Source of the DNA: Archegozetes longisetosus | Taxonomy: Eukaryota; Arthropoda; Arachnida; Sarcoptiformes; Trhypochthoniidae | Reading direction: 5' to 3' | Length of the DNA stretch: 64,000 bases | Assembly: GCA_018873245.2 (NCBI GenBank) | Contig: JAEMBT020000009.1 | Location: 17,267,794 to 17,331,793, forward strand | Part shown: positions 46,339-58,385 of the stretch, one piece after another | How the letters are laid out: each line of letters starts with the position of its first letter | Position numbering within the stretch: the first letter of the stretch is position 1 | Program-made: the position numbers and the translations under genes | The notes under the pieces: generated by a model | What the model was told of the DNA's origin: nothing | Databases searched by the model: none | What the model saw: the letters and a program-made list of their open reading frames with translations, nothing else

Positions 46339-46751
46339 TTAGGGTTTTGCTTATGTAATGCGGTTTTTGTTAGTAAAATTGCACTGGTCGTCCGGATTGA
46401 GGGTTATCTTCGACACTGAAGTCGTTGTTTCAGAAGCGCGAAAACTATCGCTGACACTGACTCACACTCAGAGCTTTGCGACCATATGTGTCCCGAATGT
46501 GTTGTGCGGCTTCGGTAGCATTTGATCCTCGATCAAATTCATACAACAAACAATGTCTTATGTAAGTCTTAGTCGGAAACTCTTCAGCCATTTTGAACAC
46601 AGTTTATTTAAAGATTATTTGTCAATAATTTGAGTTCAGATATCACTCTTTTGGATGACTTTCCAAAAACGTTTGTAAACAATCGATTACTGATTCAAAA
46701 TTGACCTCAAACATAATGTTAAAAAACCGTATTACATAAGCAAAACCCTAA
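46339..46751 (-). mobile_element. mariner deletion derivative
   Basis: The terminal inverted repeats begin TTAGGGTTTTGCTTATGTAA and run about 30 bp; TA flanks both sides (46337-46338, 46752-46753). The element is 413 bp and keeps only the N-terminal coding part (separate entry), with the catalytic region deleted. Confidence 0.85.
46370..46591 (-). pseudogene. mariner transposase N-terminal DNA-binding part
   Basis: A 73-codon minus-strand frame begins MAEEFPTKTYIRHCLLYEF and includes NATEAAQHIRDTYG, LSVSQCQR, FSRF, NDFSVEDNPQSGRP. These are the paired helix-turn-helix segments and the downstream SGRP block of classical mariner transposases, which bind the TIRs. Two in-frame stops occur, a TAG where W is expected (before FSRF) and a TGA where R is expected (after FSRF). 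The frame ends shortly after SGRP, directly at the right-hand side of the deletion. Without a DDD catalytic domain it could at most have acted as a TIR-binding fragment before the stops arose. Confidence 0.8.
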
Positions 46752-46875
46752 TATGATAAAAGCTGATGATTTTACTGCAAATTTAGTTCTAGCCGACAAC
46801 AGTTATTTGAGTTTATTAACAACAAAAAGAGTGTTGAATTTTTATCATAAAGTAATTTATATTCTATAATAAATA

Positions 46876-47256
46876 CAGTAGACACTCGATATTTTGAAAC
46901 CGCTTATTTTGAAATACTCGGTATTTCGAACCAATTTGAAAGTAAGTCTATATTATTGTGTACCTCTTTATTTTGAAATATTGTCAAATAGTTTCAAGAT
47001 ATAATAACACATCAAATTTTCACAAAAAAATCATTATTATCAAGACTATTGAGCAGTTCAGGTTCCAGAGATTCGTGGACGAACCTCAAATCTGAGTCGC
47101 AATCTAAATCAAATTTTAGCGTTAATCATTCGAATATTGCATTTTGAGCAAAGTCTTTATTTCGAACTTTTTTCAATATACAGGCTATTTTGAAAACACG
47201 CTATTTTGAGCAAAGTTTTTTGGCAGAAGCAGGTCCAAAATAACGAGGTTCTACTG
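46876..47256. mobile_element. pogo/Tigger-like MITE, copy B
   Basis: Starts CAGTAGACACTCGATATTTT after TA (46874-46875) and ends AACGAGGTTCTACTG; the right flank reads CA instead of TA. It is 381 bp and highly similar to 27382-27837 in the same orientation, lacking about 75 bp present there. Ends such as AACCTCGTTATTTTG resemble pogo/Tigger termini. No coding. Confidence 0.75.
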
Positions 47257-47407
47257 CATTAAGTTTGAAAGTAAATTATAGCATTATAGTTATTGCAATT
47301 ATAGCAATACAATTAAGTCATTTTTCAGCAGCTTTAAGCATTTTACGCTTACCTAATAAAGATGCTTCAAAACTTAATGCCGAGCAAGTTACTATTTATG
47401 ACTTGTA

Positions 47408-47724
47408 TAGGTGCATATAACCCCAAAGTGTGAGCTTGAAGCTGAGTAGCTCAAAATATTACTGTGTTGAGCTGCACTTCTCAGGTGTACTTATGAGCCT
47501 CCATACTTGTCATGTAAGAATACGATAAGATGAATTTCAACTAAAAATTTAAGGGTATTGAATAGAAAGTAATGAAGTTTAAAAAGCAGTTTAAACTATT
47601 TTGGAATCAATTTTGAATGATTTCTCTATAAATCGTGTTACTTGCTCCGATGATTTGCGCTTCAACTTATTTAACTCAGCTTAAAGTGCAGAGCAAAGCT
47701 CGAAATTTTGCTTATGTACATCTA
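47408..47724. mobile_element. TA-flanked MITE
   Basis: The ends TAGGTGCATATAA and TTATGTACATCTA are inverted repeats that continue less exactly (GAGCTT / AAGCTC). TA lies on both sides (47406-47407, 47725-47726). 317 bp, no coding. Confidence 0.5.
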
Positions 47725-47753
47725 TAGTTAAGGGAGTTACAAAAATAATGATA

Positions 47754-48296
47754 CCGTCGACAGATAAAATTTATGTATTTATCATCAATAAAAAGATGCA
47801 GAAGAGTTGATAAACCTAAGGGCTCAACAACGCATTCAGATCTGTATTACGTTTAGTGATATTGATCAATAAATGAATACTTAAGATTAGTTTGGAACTT
47901 TGATAAAATAGACTTTGACTCATTTTTGTATTAAGTTAGTTGAGTCAATGTCACATGTGCTACAAGAAGTGATATCTCGAGAAAGCGGTCCGACTCATCA
48001 TTAAAATTATTTAAATTGAATCAAAGTTGACTGTTGAACTATTTTGATTGAAATAGTTTGATATATCTCATCAGTAACTTTCATTCTATGACATATTGTT
48101 TTTCTTATGAATATCAAATAAACTGACTTCAGTTACGAATAACACTATTACTCATATTATGTTTTTTAATTACTGAGTAATGCTATAATTTGACGCTATA
48201 AACTTATAGTTTCAATTTCTGTCTCGTCCCTCTTATCTTATCCAAACGCATCAGAGATTAATCCGGGATCTATGCATAACTTTTTTCGATCGACTG
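47754..48296. mobile_element. CCGTCGACC-family MITE, copy 3
   Basis: Starts CCGTCGACAG and ends TTTTTTCGATCGACTG, flanked by TA at 47752-47753 and 48297-48298. The right about 80 bp match, inverted, the start of the 34684 copy (GATTAATCCGGGATC shared) and the start of the 5650 copy. 543 bp, no coding. Only 26 bp separate it from the previous MITE. Confidence 0.7.
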
Positions 48297-48344
48297 TACT
48301 GAATTCCACCTTTAATAAGTTTTTTATTAAATCAAAATTAGTAC

Positions 48345-49065
48345 ATGAAAAGTATGAATCCTTCTAATATTAAAATATTAAAATCTGAATATGAAAATCT
48401 TCATATCTGTGTACTATTTGATAGAAAATTTTATTTATTTTGAGTCGCATTTGAACAACCAGATCTATATTTCTAAACTTTTTGTGCGTAACAGATTCAC
48501 ATTTTTAAATGATAAAAGTCTTGTTAGTATAATGATACTCAGAAAAGTTTAATCATACCCCGGAAAAATACTTTCGTGCATAACTTCCAAGCTTTTATAT
48601 TAAAACTATGGATTATATACAGTAAGGACCGGTTAATAATTTAATTCAACTTATAATTCTTTTTTCATTTGAATAAATTAATTGTAACTGAGGAAAACAT
48701 TGGATTAAGGTTCTTCATCAAATATTCAATATTGATGCCATTTTTTATAAAAAAAATATAGAGATTTTATGTAAAAAATGAATTTATAATAACAATAATA
48801 GTAAATTATAGTAATTGATATTTTATATGTTTTATCATACATAATTCGTAGTTTTAATATAAAAGCTTAGAAGTTATGCACGAAAGTATTTTTTCCGGGG
48901 TATGATTAAACTTCTCTGGGTATCATTATACTAAAAAGGCTTTTATCATTTAAAAACGAGAATCTGTTGCTTACGAAAAGTTTAGAAATAGAGATATGGT
49001 CATTCAAATAGTACACAAATGTGGAGATTTTTAAAATTTCATATTAGAATGATTCATAACCATTC
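48345..49065. mobile_element. long-arm foldback element
   Basis: Arms of about 270 and 225 bp or more (48345-48620 and 48837-49065) pair at high identity. Matched blocks include TTTAATCATACCCCGGAAAA, ACTTTCGTGCATAACTTC and AAGCTTTTATATTAAAACTA. The outermost matches are near ATGAATC/GATTCAT. The centre is a 200-bp AT-rich spacer. Target duplication is unclear. Confidence 0.75.
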
Positions 49066-49696
49066 ATGGAAACCCATCACAAATAAGATAATGCTTAGAT
49101 TTTATTATGCAGCTAAATTTACAAATAGAAGCAGATGATATTCAAATATTTAATGAAGATTTATTTATTTTATAGTTGAAAATATCAAAATATACTACAT
49201 TTCACCCGTTTGTTTCTAGAGTTGTTCAACGTCAGTAATTTCTATAGCTCTACATTTTGCTGAAGTTTTTAGATTTCGACTTCTTTCACCTATATTTTTT
49301 TGGATTTATAAGGCTTTATTTTAATTTTGCCAATCAATTGAGTGACTTTCAATTTCACTATTGGTTTCAAAAACCAAACCAAAATTTTCTGTTTCTTAAT
49401 TCGCAAAATATTTGTAAAACTTAAATTTTTCGCAGCAAAACTCTCAAGTGATGTACTAAAGAGATATTAAGTACTTGTCGAAAGTTCATCAGCAGTGTTC
49501 ATGGACTTTACTTGAGACTTAACCAAATTGTCGGTATAAGAAGGAATGCGAGTTTGGGTTTGAAACTTTCGCAATTAAAACTTAACTTCGCTAAGATTCT
49601 ATAGGCTGAATATAGAGAAAATTAAAAATGGAAGATTACGAGTTATCAATTTTTTGAAAATTCACCCTTAACTTAAGTGTTATTTGTGAATAAGGC

Positions 49697-49743
<47 letters not shown>

Positions 49744-52273
49744 GAAGCTCTAAGATTAAAGACTAGAGTTTAGCATCTATTTTCATAGTCAGTGCGTAAC
49801 TAGATAGTTGAGCAAAGTGGTGCACAATATATCTGTTTGGGAGAGAATTTTTCATTTAACTCTAGTAATAGGGAATTAACACTAAGATTAAGACAGTTTT
49901 ACTGTTATTTACATTTGAATCAAATACGCTTATTTCGTAATGCTTGCTCTTGTTCAATTTTATACTTGAATAGTAATTAGATTGAGAACTTTTAGCGGGC
50001 ATGTATTCCTTATGCAGTTATGGCGGTACTCATAACTATGAGCTGAATTGAATGACTTGATAAATAGCCACTTTATCATAAGGCATCTGCAAATTGCTAA
50101 GCGATAATAAATAAAAGAGAATAAATGTGTAAATGAATTCACATAAAGTACCAGATTTTATGAGCTTTAAGCATTCTATTATTTAATCGATGGTGGAAAA
50201 TGTTTACGACATCATTTAAATGATACCACACGAAGTTTCCTTCTCCTAACTCACATTATTCATTCGCTGTGGAATTTTAGATGATCAAGTTGCAGATTTT
50301 TGAGAAGTCGCACTGTATGGATTGCTTTAAAGTTAGTTTAATTAAACCTTTACCTATAAAGTTATTGATATCGTGTAAAGTATTAAGTGATTTAGCGATT
50401 ATCCAAAATATAGAATCGATTTGCAGTCTGAAATTAGTTGAGTTAATATCCGTTTGACGATCCCTTATATTCTGACTAGTTAACTAATCGTTAAAGATTG
50501 AGTCATCAATACATGAGGAGAGACTTAATGACTATGGACTAGTATATTATTTCAACATAACGCAAAGAGCTTTGAGGCAGAAATAAAAAAAACTCAATTT
50601 TAAGCATAAAATTAAACTTCTTCACACAAATTGAAAAATCTATTTTCATATCTTAAAATGATGAAACACGAGCCCTATGCTGAATGTTGAAGTCTTATAT
50701 TCAAATATATTCCCTCAAAACCTAAAATTTAAATCTACTTGTAAAGAATTGCAACTGAGTTTATTCAAAATTTTGCAGAGAACAAACGGTAAAAGTTGGA
50801 TGACTAGAATTTTGTGAACTATCAGTTGAATAGTGCCGCCTTTAAATTATTTATGTTTTAGTCAATCTTACTACTCTTAAAATAGAATGAACAAGTCTTA
50901 TCAAGCTCAAATTTGAACGTAAAAGTCAGAGATTCCCTTTGAGATGTTTCTTATAACTTCTAATTTATATAAGTACTTCATGAATAGAAAGATTGTGAAA
51001 TTTCAAAAAAAAAATAGCAAAATTCACTTGGTGATTTTGCAGCATTAGGAAGTTAAAGCTATGTTTAACATTATTGTGAAGTTCCGAACGAAGAATTGAA
51101 TATTAGGAACTTCAAAAGATTAGAAAACTTCAATTTAGAACTAGTATGCGCTGAATCGTTAGTAAAACAAAACATTTGTAACAAGTTTGTCTATTCATTC
51201 TGAAATCCGTACAAAATGCTTTCAGATTGGGATCCACTCTAGACTCTTGACTAGTTAACCTGAAATCTAGGCTATTCAGCTCAAATTTAGACGCTTGGTC
51301 GCCCTATCTCATAATCTAAAGTATAAATAGTTACCTAGTAACAAGAGCAGCCTCAATCTGGATTTAAACAATCGGCAATTATTTCGAGTAATTGACAAAT
51401 TATCACTGAAATAATATCCTTGAGTGTAAAAATTACAGTTTTAGATTGATAATTGGCCACAAAAATGTCATCTACATGGACGCTGTAAAAATATCTGAAT
51501 TTAACTAATCACTATTAAATAAGTATAAGATAGGTTGAAAAGAGGAAATAATCATTCTAAGCAAATTGGAGTGTTTTGAAAGTTATGAAAAATAACTTTA
51601 TTTACAATTTAAAACTTTGTGATCAGATATCGTATTTCGTAGAGTTTGAGCATACCACTCAACTTTGTTACTCAAGTTACAATCATTTTGAAGTAGTCAT
51701 TTCCCGATCACTAAGAATTTCATTTTTGAACCTCGACTGTATTTTCTTTAAATCATCACGAAAAACTATGATTAGATGTTATTTAACAGTTTTTCAGCAA
51801 AACTAAAACAGAACGTGTTCTAACAAAGAGCACGAATTCATCGATTTATTAAGAGTAAAAAATAAGTAACACTCTGAAAGTAGTTCTGGTTAGGTTGTTA
51901 TTGAACGAACATAAGTGCCACACGTGACGCTTACTCGATTTACTATGATTCGCAGTTTTCTCAAATGTTAGTTTAGTAAATAACTAACAGTCAAAAATCT
52001 TATTTATACCTAGAAAATTGCAGCCACTCCATTTTAAATATGAGCTTAAGAGTAAATAAAAAAGTAAGAATAAGTTAGAATTAATAAATACTAACTATTC
52101 ATGAGACAGTTATTAAAAACATAATATTTTAATCGAATATTTCTAGAATGGAGTTAAAACTAGACATGTGTTGGAACTACTATTTCTAGCTTTCAATATC
52201 CGTTAAGGCAATTGCCAGCAACCAGGAGGTGCTAACACTGTCTTAAAACGGAAACTTCAGTAACTAAAAGTTA
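49066..52273. other. intergenic, no gene seen apart from a CT repeat
   Basis: Contains the (CT)n tract at 49701-49741. Short frames (49960-50142 minus, 51576-51806 plus) look like chance. Confidence 0.4.
49701..49741. repeat. (TC)n microsatellite
   Basis: About 20 uninterrupted TC dinucleotides. Confidence 0.95.
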
Positions 52274-52616
52274 GGGGCAGCGGTCAATTGTTACATAATT
52301 AATCTATATCTCATAAATTATTGGTTTAACATATTTACAGTTGTCTTTTATGTCATCAAATGATTTCTATGACGTTGATATCAGTCAAACCAATCATGAG
52401 TTTACTCAAAACAATTCGAGTCGCAGAGGTCATAACAGTCATAGTGATCATAACAGTTATGATTCAAATTGTTTTGAGAGAACCAAACGATTGGTTTGAC
52501 TGATCTGAGCGTCATAGATATGGTTTTATGACACAATATGAAGCTTTGAAGTGTTCAACTAATGATTAACCGTTTTTTACACTTAACTTAATTACTCAAT
52601 AATTGACCGCTGCCCT
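52274..52616. mobile_element. near-continuous palindromic foldback
   Basis: About 343 bp fold on themselves almost without a spacer. The ends are AGGGGCAGCGGTCAATTGTT and its near complement; inner matched blocks include CAGTCAAACCAAT and CAAAACAATT. The centre reads CATAACAGTCATAGTGATCA followed by its inverse. The right flank CA against left TA suggests a decayed TA duplication. Confidence 0.75.
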
Positions 52617-55600
52617 CAAATAGAATCTGAAACTTTTAAGACCCAACATCAGCAAGCAATAGCTGTGGCGTTCAAACTTTTCTCAAAGTTTCTACTTTCA
52701 AATAACATATTTGATTTCGCTACTCCTTAACTTAATTTCATTTTTACTATATTTTAACAATAAAGCATTTATTAGATTACTACATTAAGTGTGATTGCAG
52801 AACAACAATATATTACACTAAAAGCTTAAAATTGAATATTTCAACACAAGTGAATTGGAAGTATGCTTCGTTAGGCTACTTATATTTACAAGTTTTAATA
52901 CAACTTTGAGTCATTCAAAACAAAAGAGAAATTCAATTATTTCAAAAAGAATTTCGTGTCGATTTAGACTACACAACATATTTATGAATTTCATACGTAA
53001 AATAAATTGATTATTCAGGTTAAAATGTAAATGAAATTCTTGTCGATACTTTGTTATAAACGTCGAAAACAATTTACATCATCAATCATTTTGCGAGAAA
53101 CCTTCTCAAGCTTATTCTCTTTCAATAGTTCTCTTTTAAATCCCTTTTACTATTGATTACCACTTAGAAATAAGTTTTCCAGAGAGTGATTGCAATTCAA
53201 TTATTTCGAAACAATTAAAAAATAATGATTAAAATTTACAAAGCTTCCAGTAATTTATTAAATCTAGAGAATTCTAAATACTTAAAAACAGCATTATTTA
53301 ATTTACAGAATTGTTCTCATTTGCAAAATACTTGCATTTCACTGAATGATACTTTTCATTTAAGCGGAAAAATCTTTTTTTCGAAAAGAGGCTATATGAA
53401 GTGTTTTTCCCAAACTGCGATAACTCCTCGTAATATGTTTTTGAGAAAATCGAAAAAAGTCAATGTAGACATAAATATTTATGATAATCAAATCAAACTG
53501 AGTGCAGTTTTCCATGAAACTTAAGCCTTTTTCGGTCTAAATAACGTTTCTATCGAACTCCTCACCGAAAATACATAGAAATAAGAGTTTATCGCAATTT
53601 CCAAAATTTCGTCGCTTATCACTGAAAAAAAAACACTTTATATGCAGACTTGTTTATTGCTTACAAAACTTGAAAACTAATAATTGACCAAGAAATGCTT
53701 ACATTCCTTAATGTAGAATTTTTTTAATATTCTCACATTTTAATTTTTGTTTGATAAATGGCTTTTTGCTTACGATGATTTTTGCTTGTTAGTTATACCT
53801 AAACTTATGAAATCTGTTTTTTGTTAAATCAATAGAAAATTTCGTAACCTAGATATAAAGTTCATGTTCGAAGATGTAAAAAATGGATTTTATTACCTAA
53901 TTACGAAATCTTGACATATATTATAGCCAACTTTATAAGAATTTATTTGACGATTAAAGACAAACTCTTAGTGCTATAGTTGCCGGTCATCTTTTTCTTT
54001 TAACATAAGAAATTATCGAAGGAAGATAATGATATAGTCTCAGAGCGGCTGGTTATTAGCAGTAATTTCTAACGCGTTTAGCTAAAATCAATCAACTACT
54101 TAAGTGAACTACCACTCCAGCATTTTCCCCTTTAATATAAAAACATGAGTTAACAAGTATACGTAGAATACGAAAGGACTAGAACTCTGAAAGTTCGTTT
54201 AACGTTATGTCAACTATAGTGTCACATCAATAGAACATCTTGTTTTAATTGACTATATTAGGTGGATTTAGTATAATTAAGACTACACTTTTATTATTAT
54301 ACATTATGTTTCAGTTTCTGAAGATAAGTTTTATATTTGATTGAGAATGAAAACTGATCAGTGCTCACAATTTCATTGAAGGATTTTATTAGAAAATAAG
54401 TCTTTGTAGATATTTTTATCAATTTATTCCATATCTAAAGAGCAGTTAAACGTTAAATATGAAGGCTTCATAGTAAATGCCAACTAAAACAAGAATATTC
54501 GATCTGATACCATAATGATTCGAATAAATCTTTTGTAGGAGAATCGCAAGTTAAAGCTCAAATATGAAACTTCTATATTTTTTAAGAAAACTTGTCACTT
54601 TTGTTTGAATCGTAAAGATGTTCTATAGCTTTATTTTTTATGTCAATTATCAGCTGGTGTAAAATTTCAAATTATTCATCTCTTATTTAATGATTGAATT
54701 CCGTTGGGGTTAAAATGCTAGAATTACATGAGTTATGATCAAATACTAGCAATAAAATCTTATATCGATAAAAGGAATAAATTTTTATAACTTATTTGAA
54801 ATTGAGAAGTATGCTCTATTAACACATAGATAAACCTGTTGCAACTGACCAACAGAGGCATTGTAAAATTTGCTCAACTTAAATCGCACTCAAGTTTTCA
54901 AAGCTTACGCAATGAGCCGGCAAGCTATTTATCTAACTTAGTAAAAACAAAGTTTGTTTTTTACTTGATTAATAAATAGAATACTAAATCTTTTCAATCA
55001 GTTTATTGAGCGAACACAGCTTAATTTGGAAATCATTCGGTCTTCTCGAGGCAATATATATTTCAATCGATTTATTCTCTTGATTAAAGTAAAAAAGTGT
55101 TGGAAATAGAGAAGGCAGTTTAAACCTCATTCCTATCTTTTGTAGGAATGTAATGTATTTCAAATTTAATCAGAATCGAATGAAATTGGAAAAATTTGTA
55201 ACATTCTTTTCAAATGTAACTAAACATATTTAGACACCTGTTACAAATAGCAAACAATCTGTTAAAATGATTTCTGACTAACGATAGCCAGTTGGTATTT
55301 TCTGGTCAAAGTTGAGAGCGTCTTTCTTCTAAGGATCCATTTCAGAAATGATCAAGTCTCAAGTCAAGACCTCGTGGTAGTGGTAACAGAAATAGCATGG
55401 AAGTGGAAACTAAATTTTATTCCTGGAAAGGATTTGGATGAGAATTGGAGTTAAAGTTTTAGTGACTCGCTTCTCTAGTTGGAAATAGATATCAAATGAC
55501 ATCAGAACTTAATTAAATCAAAATAAAGTGGGAACGAAAAGTTTTTTCTTAAAATGTTTTAGTCTTTTCAAAGTGATTTTTATAATTGTCTTAAAATTCG

Positions 55601-58216
55601 AATATATAACTTCTACTTCTTTGATGACTTTAAGCTTCGGCATTTATATTTCCAATGAATATGGTGTTACTGTCGAATAGCTTTTGTTGAAAGTTTTGTT
55701 TAACGTAGCAGCTAAGTAGAAACTTAATTTACCTATTAATTTTGACATCCCCAACTTTTATTGATTGTTTTCACCTAAACTTATGTGGTGTCATAGATGT
55801 ACTGCCGCTTCTCCCTGAAAATAATTTGAACCAAGCTGAGAATGACGTCAAGCCGCTTTGGGATACTATTCTGACTTAGGTTAAATTATTGTGTAAACAT
55901 TTGGGTATTTCAAAGGGGATTTTCTACATTAAGATAGAACTGTCAATTTCATAATGTTTATCACTAAACTAAAAGATCACGCAATATGCCGAACTCAGGG
56001 TCAGGAAAATCTTAGCCTAAACTCGTAATATCCTTATCAGTGGGAACCTGCTTGATAGCAATTCCTGACACCAATTTCAGTTATTTATACATTTGGGATT
56101 TTAAATATTTAGTAAGTACAACAATTGGGTTTTAACCATGCTAGTTTTAAAAATACTTTTCAATTAACTCTTTTAATGCGGGATTATGAAAACTATAGTT
56201 TACAATATTTCATGATAATTATCTGATGAAAAGCTTTCAAAATAAACTTACTCAATTAGTTGTGTGACACTTAAGTTGGTTTGAATAGAACTAGAATTAA
56301 TTATTTTCACCATTACTTTGATTGTTTGCTGAGAATTTATTGAAATTGCTTTCGAGATTTTAGAGCTAGGCTCACGTCGGATGACCCAAAGCTTATTCAT
56401 AACACTCACGAGAAAATTATTAATAAGTAAGTTTAAATTAAATAAGTAAAATACAGATCAGCTTCAGTTCTGCTTAAGTATACTACGCTGCGTCATTAGA
56501 CCTCAAGTCTATCTTATAGCATCATCAGCTCGAAATTCTCAATGAAAGCATATTGTCGTAGGCGGACGGCAAAAATATAGGAATTATTAAACTGCGCCAA
56601 CTAATAAGCTTTAGGTTTTCGGAAAAGTTCTAAACAGAATAAAGCCTGGTATTATTAATTTTTTGTCAGAAAATTTATGACTAGGGCACAAGTCATGAAA
56701 ACTTTTATTAGATTATTAAAGTCATAATAAATTTAGAAAAATTGATTGCAAACATGGTTCAAGAAATATCTTATAGTATACAAAATGTTCCCTGTGATAC
56801 TTTAATCTGTAGTTAATTGAATTTTTTATCACAATCCGAAATTTGCTAGCCTAACTTTAATTTTTTTATTATATAGGAAAGCAAAACTTTTCTATTTTTG
56901 ACTTGGCTTTTTATTTTGAGATCCTTCAAACTATATAAATCGTAGCAAGATCTATTTCAGTCGACAATTGATTCTTTACCATTTTTCATAAGCTCTTCTG
57001 GAAAATCTTATCAAAAGCTTCAAAAAGTGAAATTTTAGAAAAAAAAATTTAATCCCAAAGAGATTTTCATTTATGGTTGACATCGTTTATCAAAAGTGAA
57101 AAATGACGTTTCTTAAATAGTCTATCAATTCGCTCAATTTTTTAAATTGCGATAATAGTTCATTTAATTAGAGCATTTAAGCAAATAGAGATTTTGGAAT
57201 TTATACAGAGAATATGAAAGTTGAACTGCATTTTTCTTCATTTGATAATTTCAAGCTGAAGCATGAATTTTAATTTTGATTTTGCACATAGATACTCTTG
57301 ACTAATTACTTTCTTGAGTAAATATTATGTTTCATTAGTTACTTTGTACCAAAATCCATTGTAACAACTGAAAGGTTAGTTTGAAAAGTCACGGATTTAC
57401 CGATGGAAAAATCGGAACTTATATTATTAGAGATGCGAAAAATATAAACAGATCTAAACAAATAATGAGAAGGATAGTTACATAAAAGAGAAAATGACTC
57501 AATATTGAATTGAGATAAAAATACTTTCAATGATTAAGCAATTGAAACTCGGCTAATTGCAAAGTTAGATCTACACGTTTTGAACTCTTTGTAGAATTTA
57601 ATTGTTAAAATTTATTCAACGTCTCTTTCATACAGTTACTTCAAATGAGAAATACAAGATTTCCATATTTGAATTATATAAATAGCGTTCAATTCGTGAA
57701 TCATTGCCGGTATTACTTTTCTTTCGACTGATATTTCAAGAGTGATGTAATCAGAAAGGACTTGAATGCTCTGAGTAAAATGATGTGTAAATCTTCTGTA
57801 TTTATGCAATCTCACTCAATCCTTTAGATAAGTGTTTTTATGAGAGCAGGTGATACAAGTAATACAATATTCACCAGCATATATGCGAAACCCCATTTCA
57901 TTCTTCCTTCAAAAGAATCTGATTTTGCTTCGTTAATTTATCAAAATTCTCATAAATAATTCATTACATGTGAAGATTTGCGAATCAGAATCCGAATTTC
58001 ATATAAAGTTGAAGTATTAAGGCAACACTCTGATATACAAAAATGAGACGTTTGAACGAGCTAGTCGAAGTGTAGCCTATGTTAGAAAGTGTTTTTAAAA
58101 ATAAAGGAACTTATACAAAGTCAATATATGCTAATCAACCGAAGACGAATATCTAGTCATTCAATCTCAGTTTAAACCATATTAAGATCAATTTAAAAAC
58201 GTAACATTTGCTAGTA
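52617..58216. other. long intergenic stretch, no firm gene
   Basis: 5.6 kb of AT-rich DNA. The longest frame (53225-53524, 99 codons) has no recognisable motif and is of a length expected by chance in this composition. No long inverted repeat was noticed. Confidence 0.4.
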
Positions 58217-58385
58217 CAGTCTGACCCGGTTATAGGCAACCGGTCAATGGGTATAAAATAAGTCGCCTATGGTTCGCCTATATTCCAACTCTTTAACATA
58301 TTATTGGATTAGTTGTTGCTTAATAAATCATTTGCTAACAACCGCGTTTGTCTACAACCGAGTTGCCAACAACCAGGTCAGATTG
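58217..58385. mobile_element. short TA-flanked MITE
   Basis: The termini CAGTCTGACCCGGTTATAGG and its near complement (ACAACCAGGTCAGATTG) are flanked by TA (58215-58216, 58386-58387). 169 bp. Several GTTGCC/GGCAAC words lie near both ends. No coding. Confidence 0.7.

Noticed and set aside
53225..53524. 99-codon open frame, the longest outside recognised genes and transposase remnants
   Set aside because: No recognisable motif, AT-driven composition, no splice or promoter context. Several frames of this length are expected by chance in 64 kb of such DNA.
57339..57530. 63-codon minus frame with hydrophobic stretches
   Set aside because: Composition typical of AT-rich chance frames; no family recognised.
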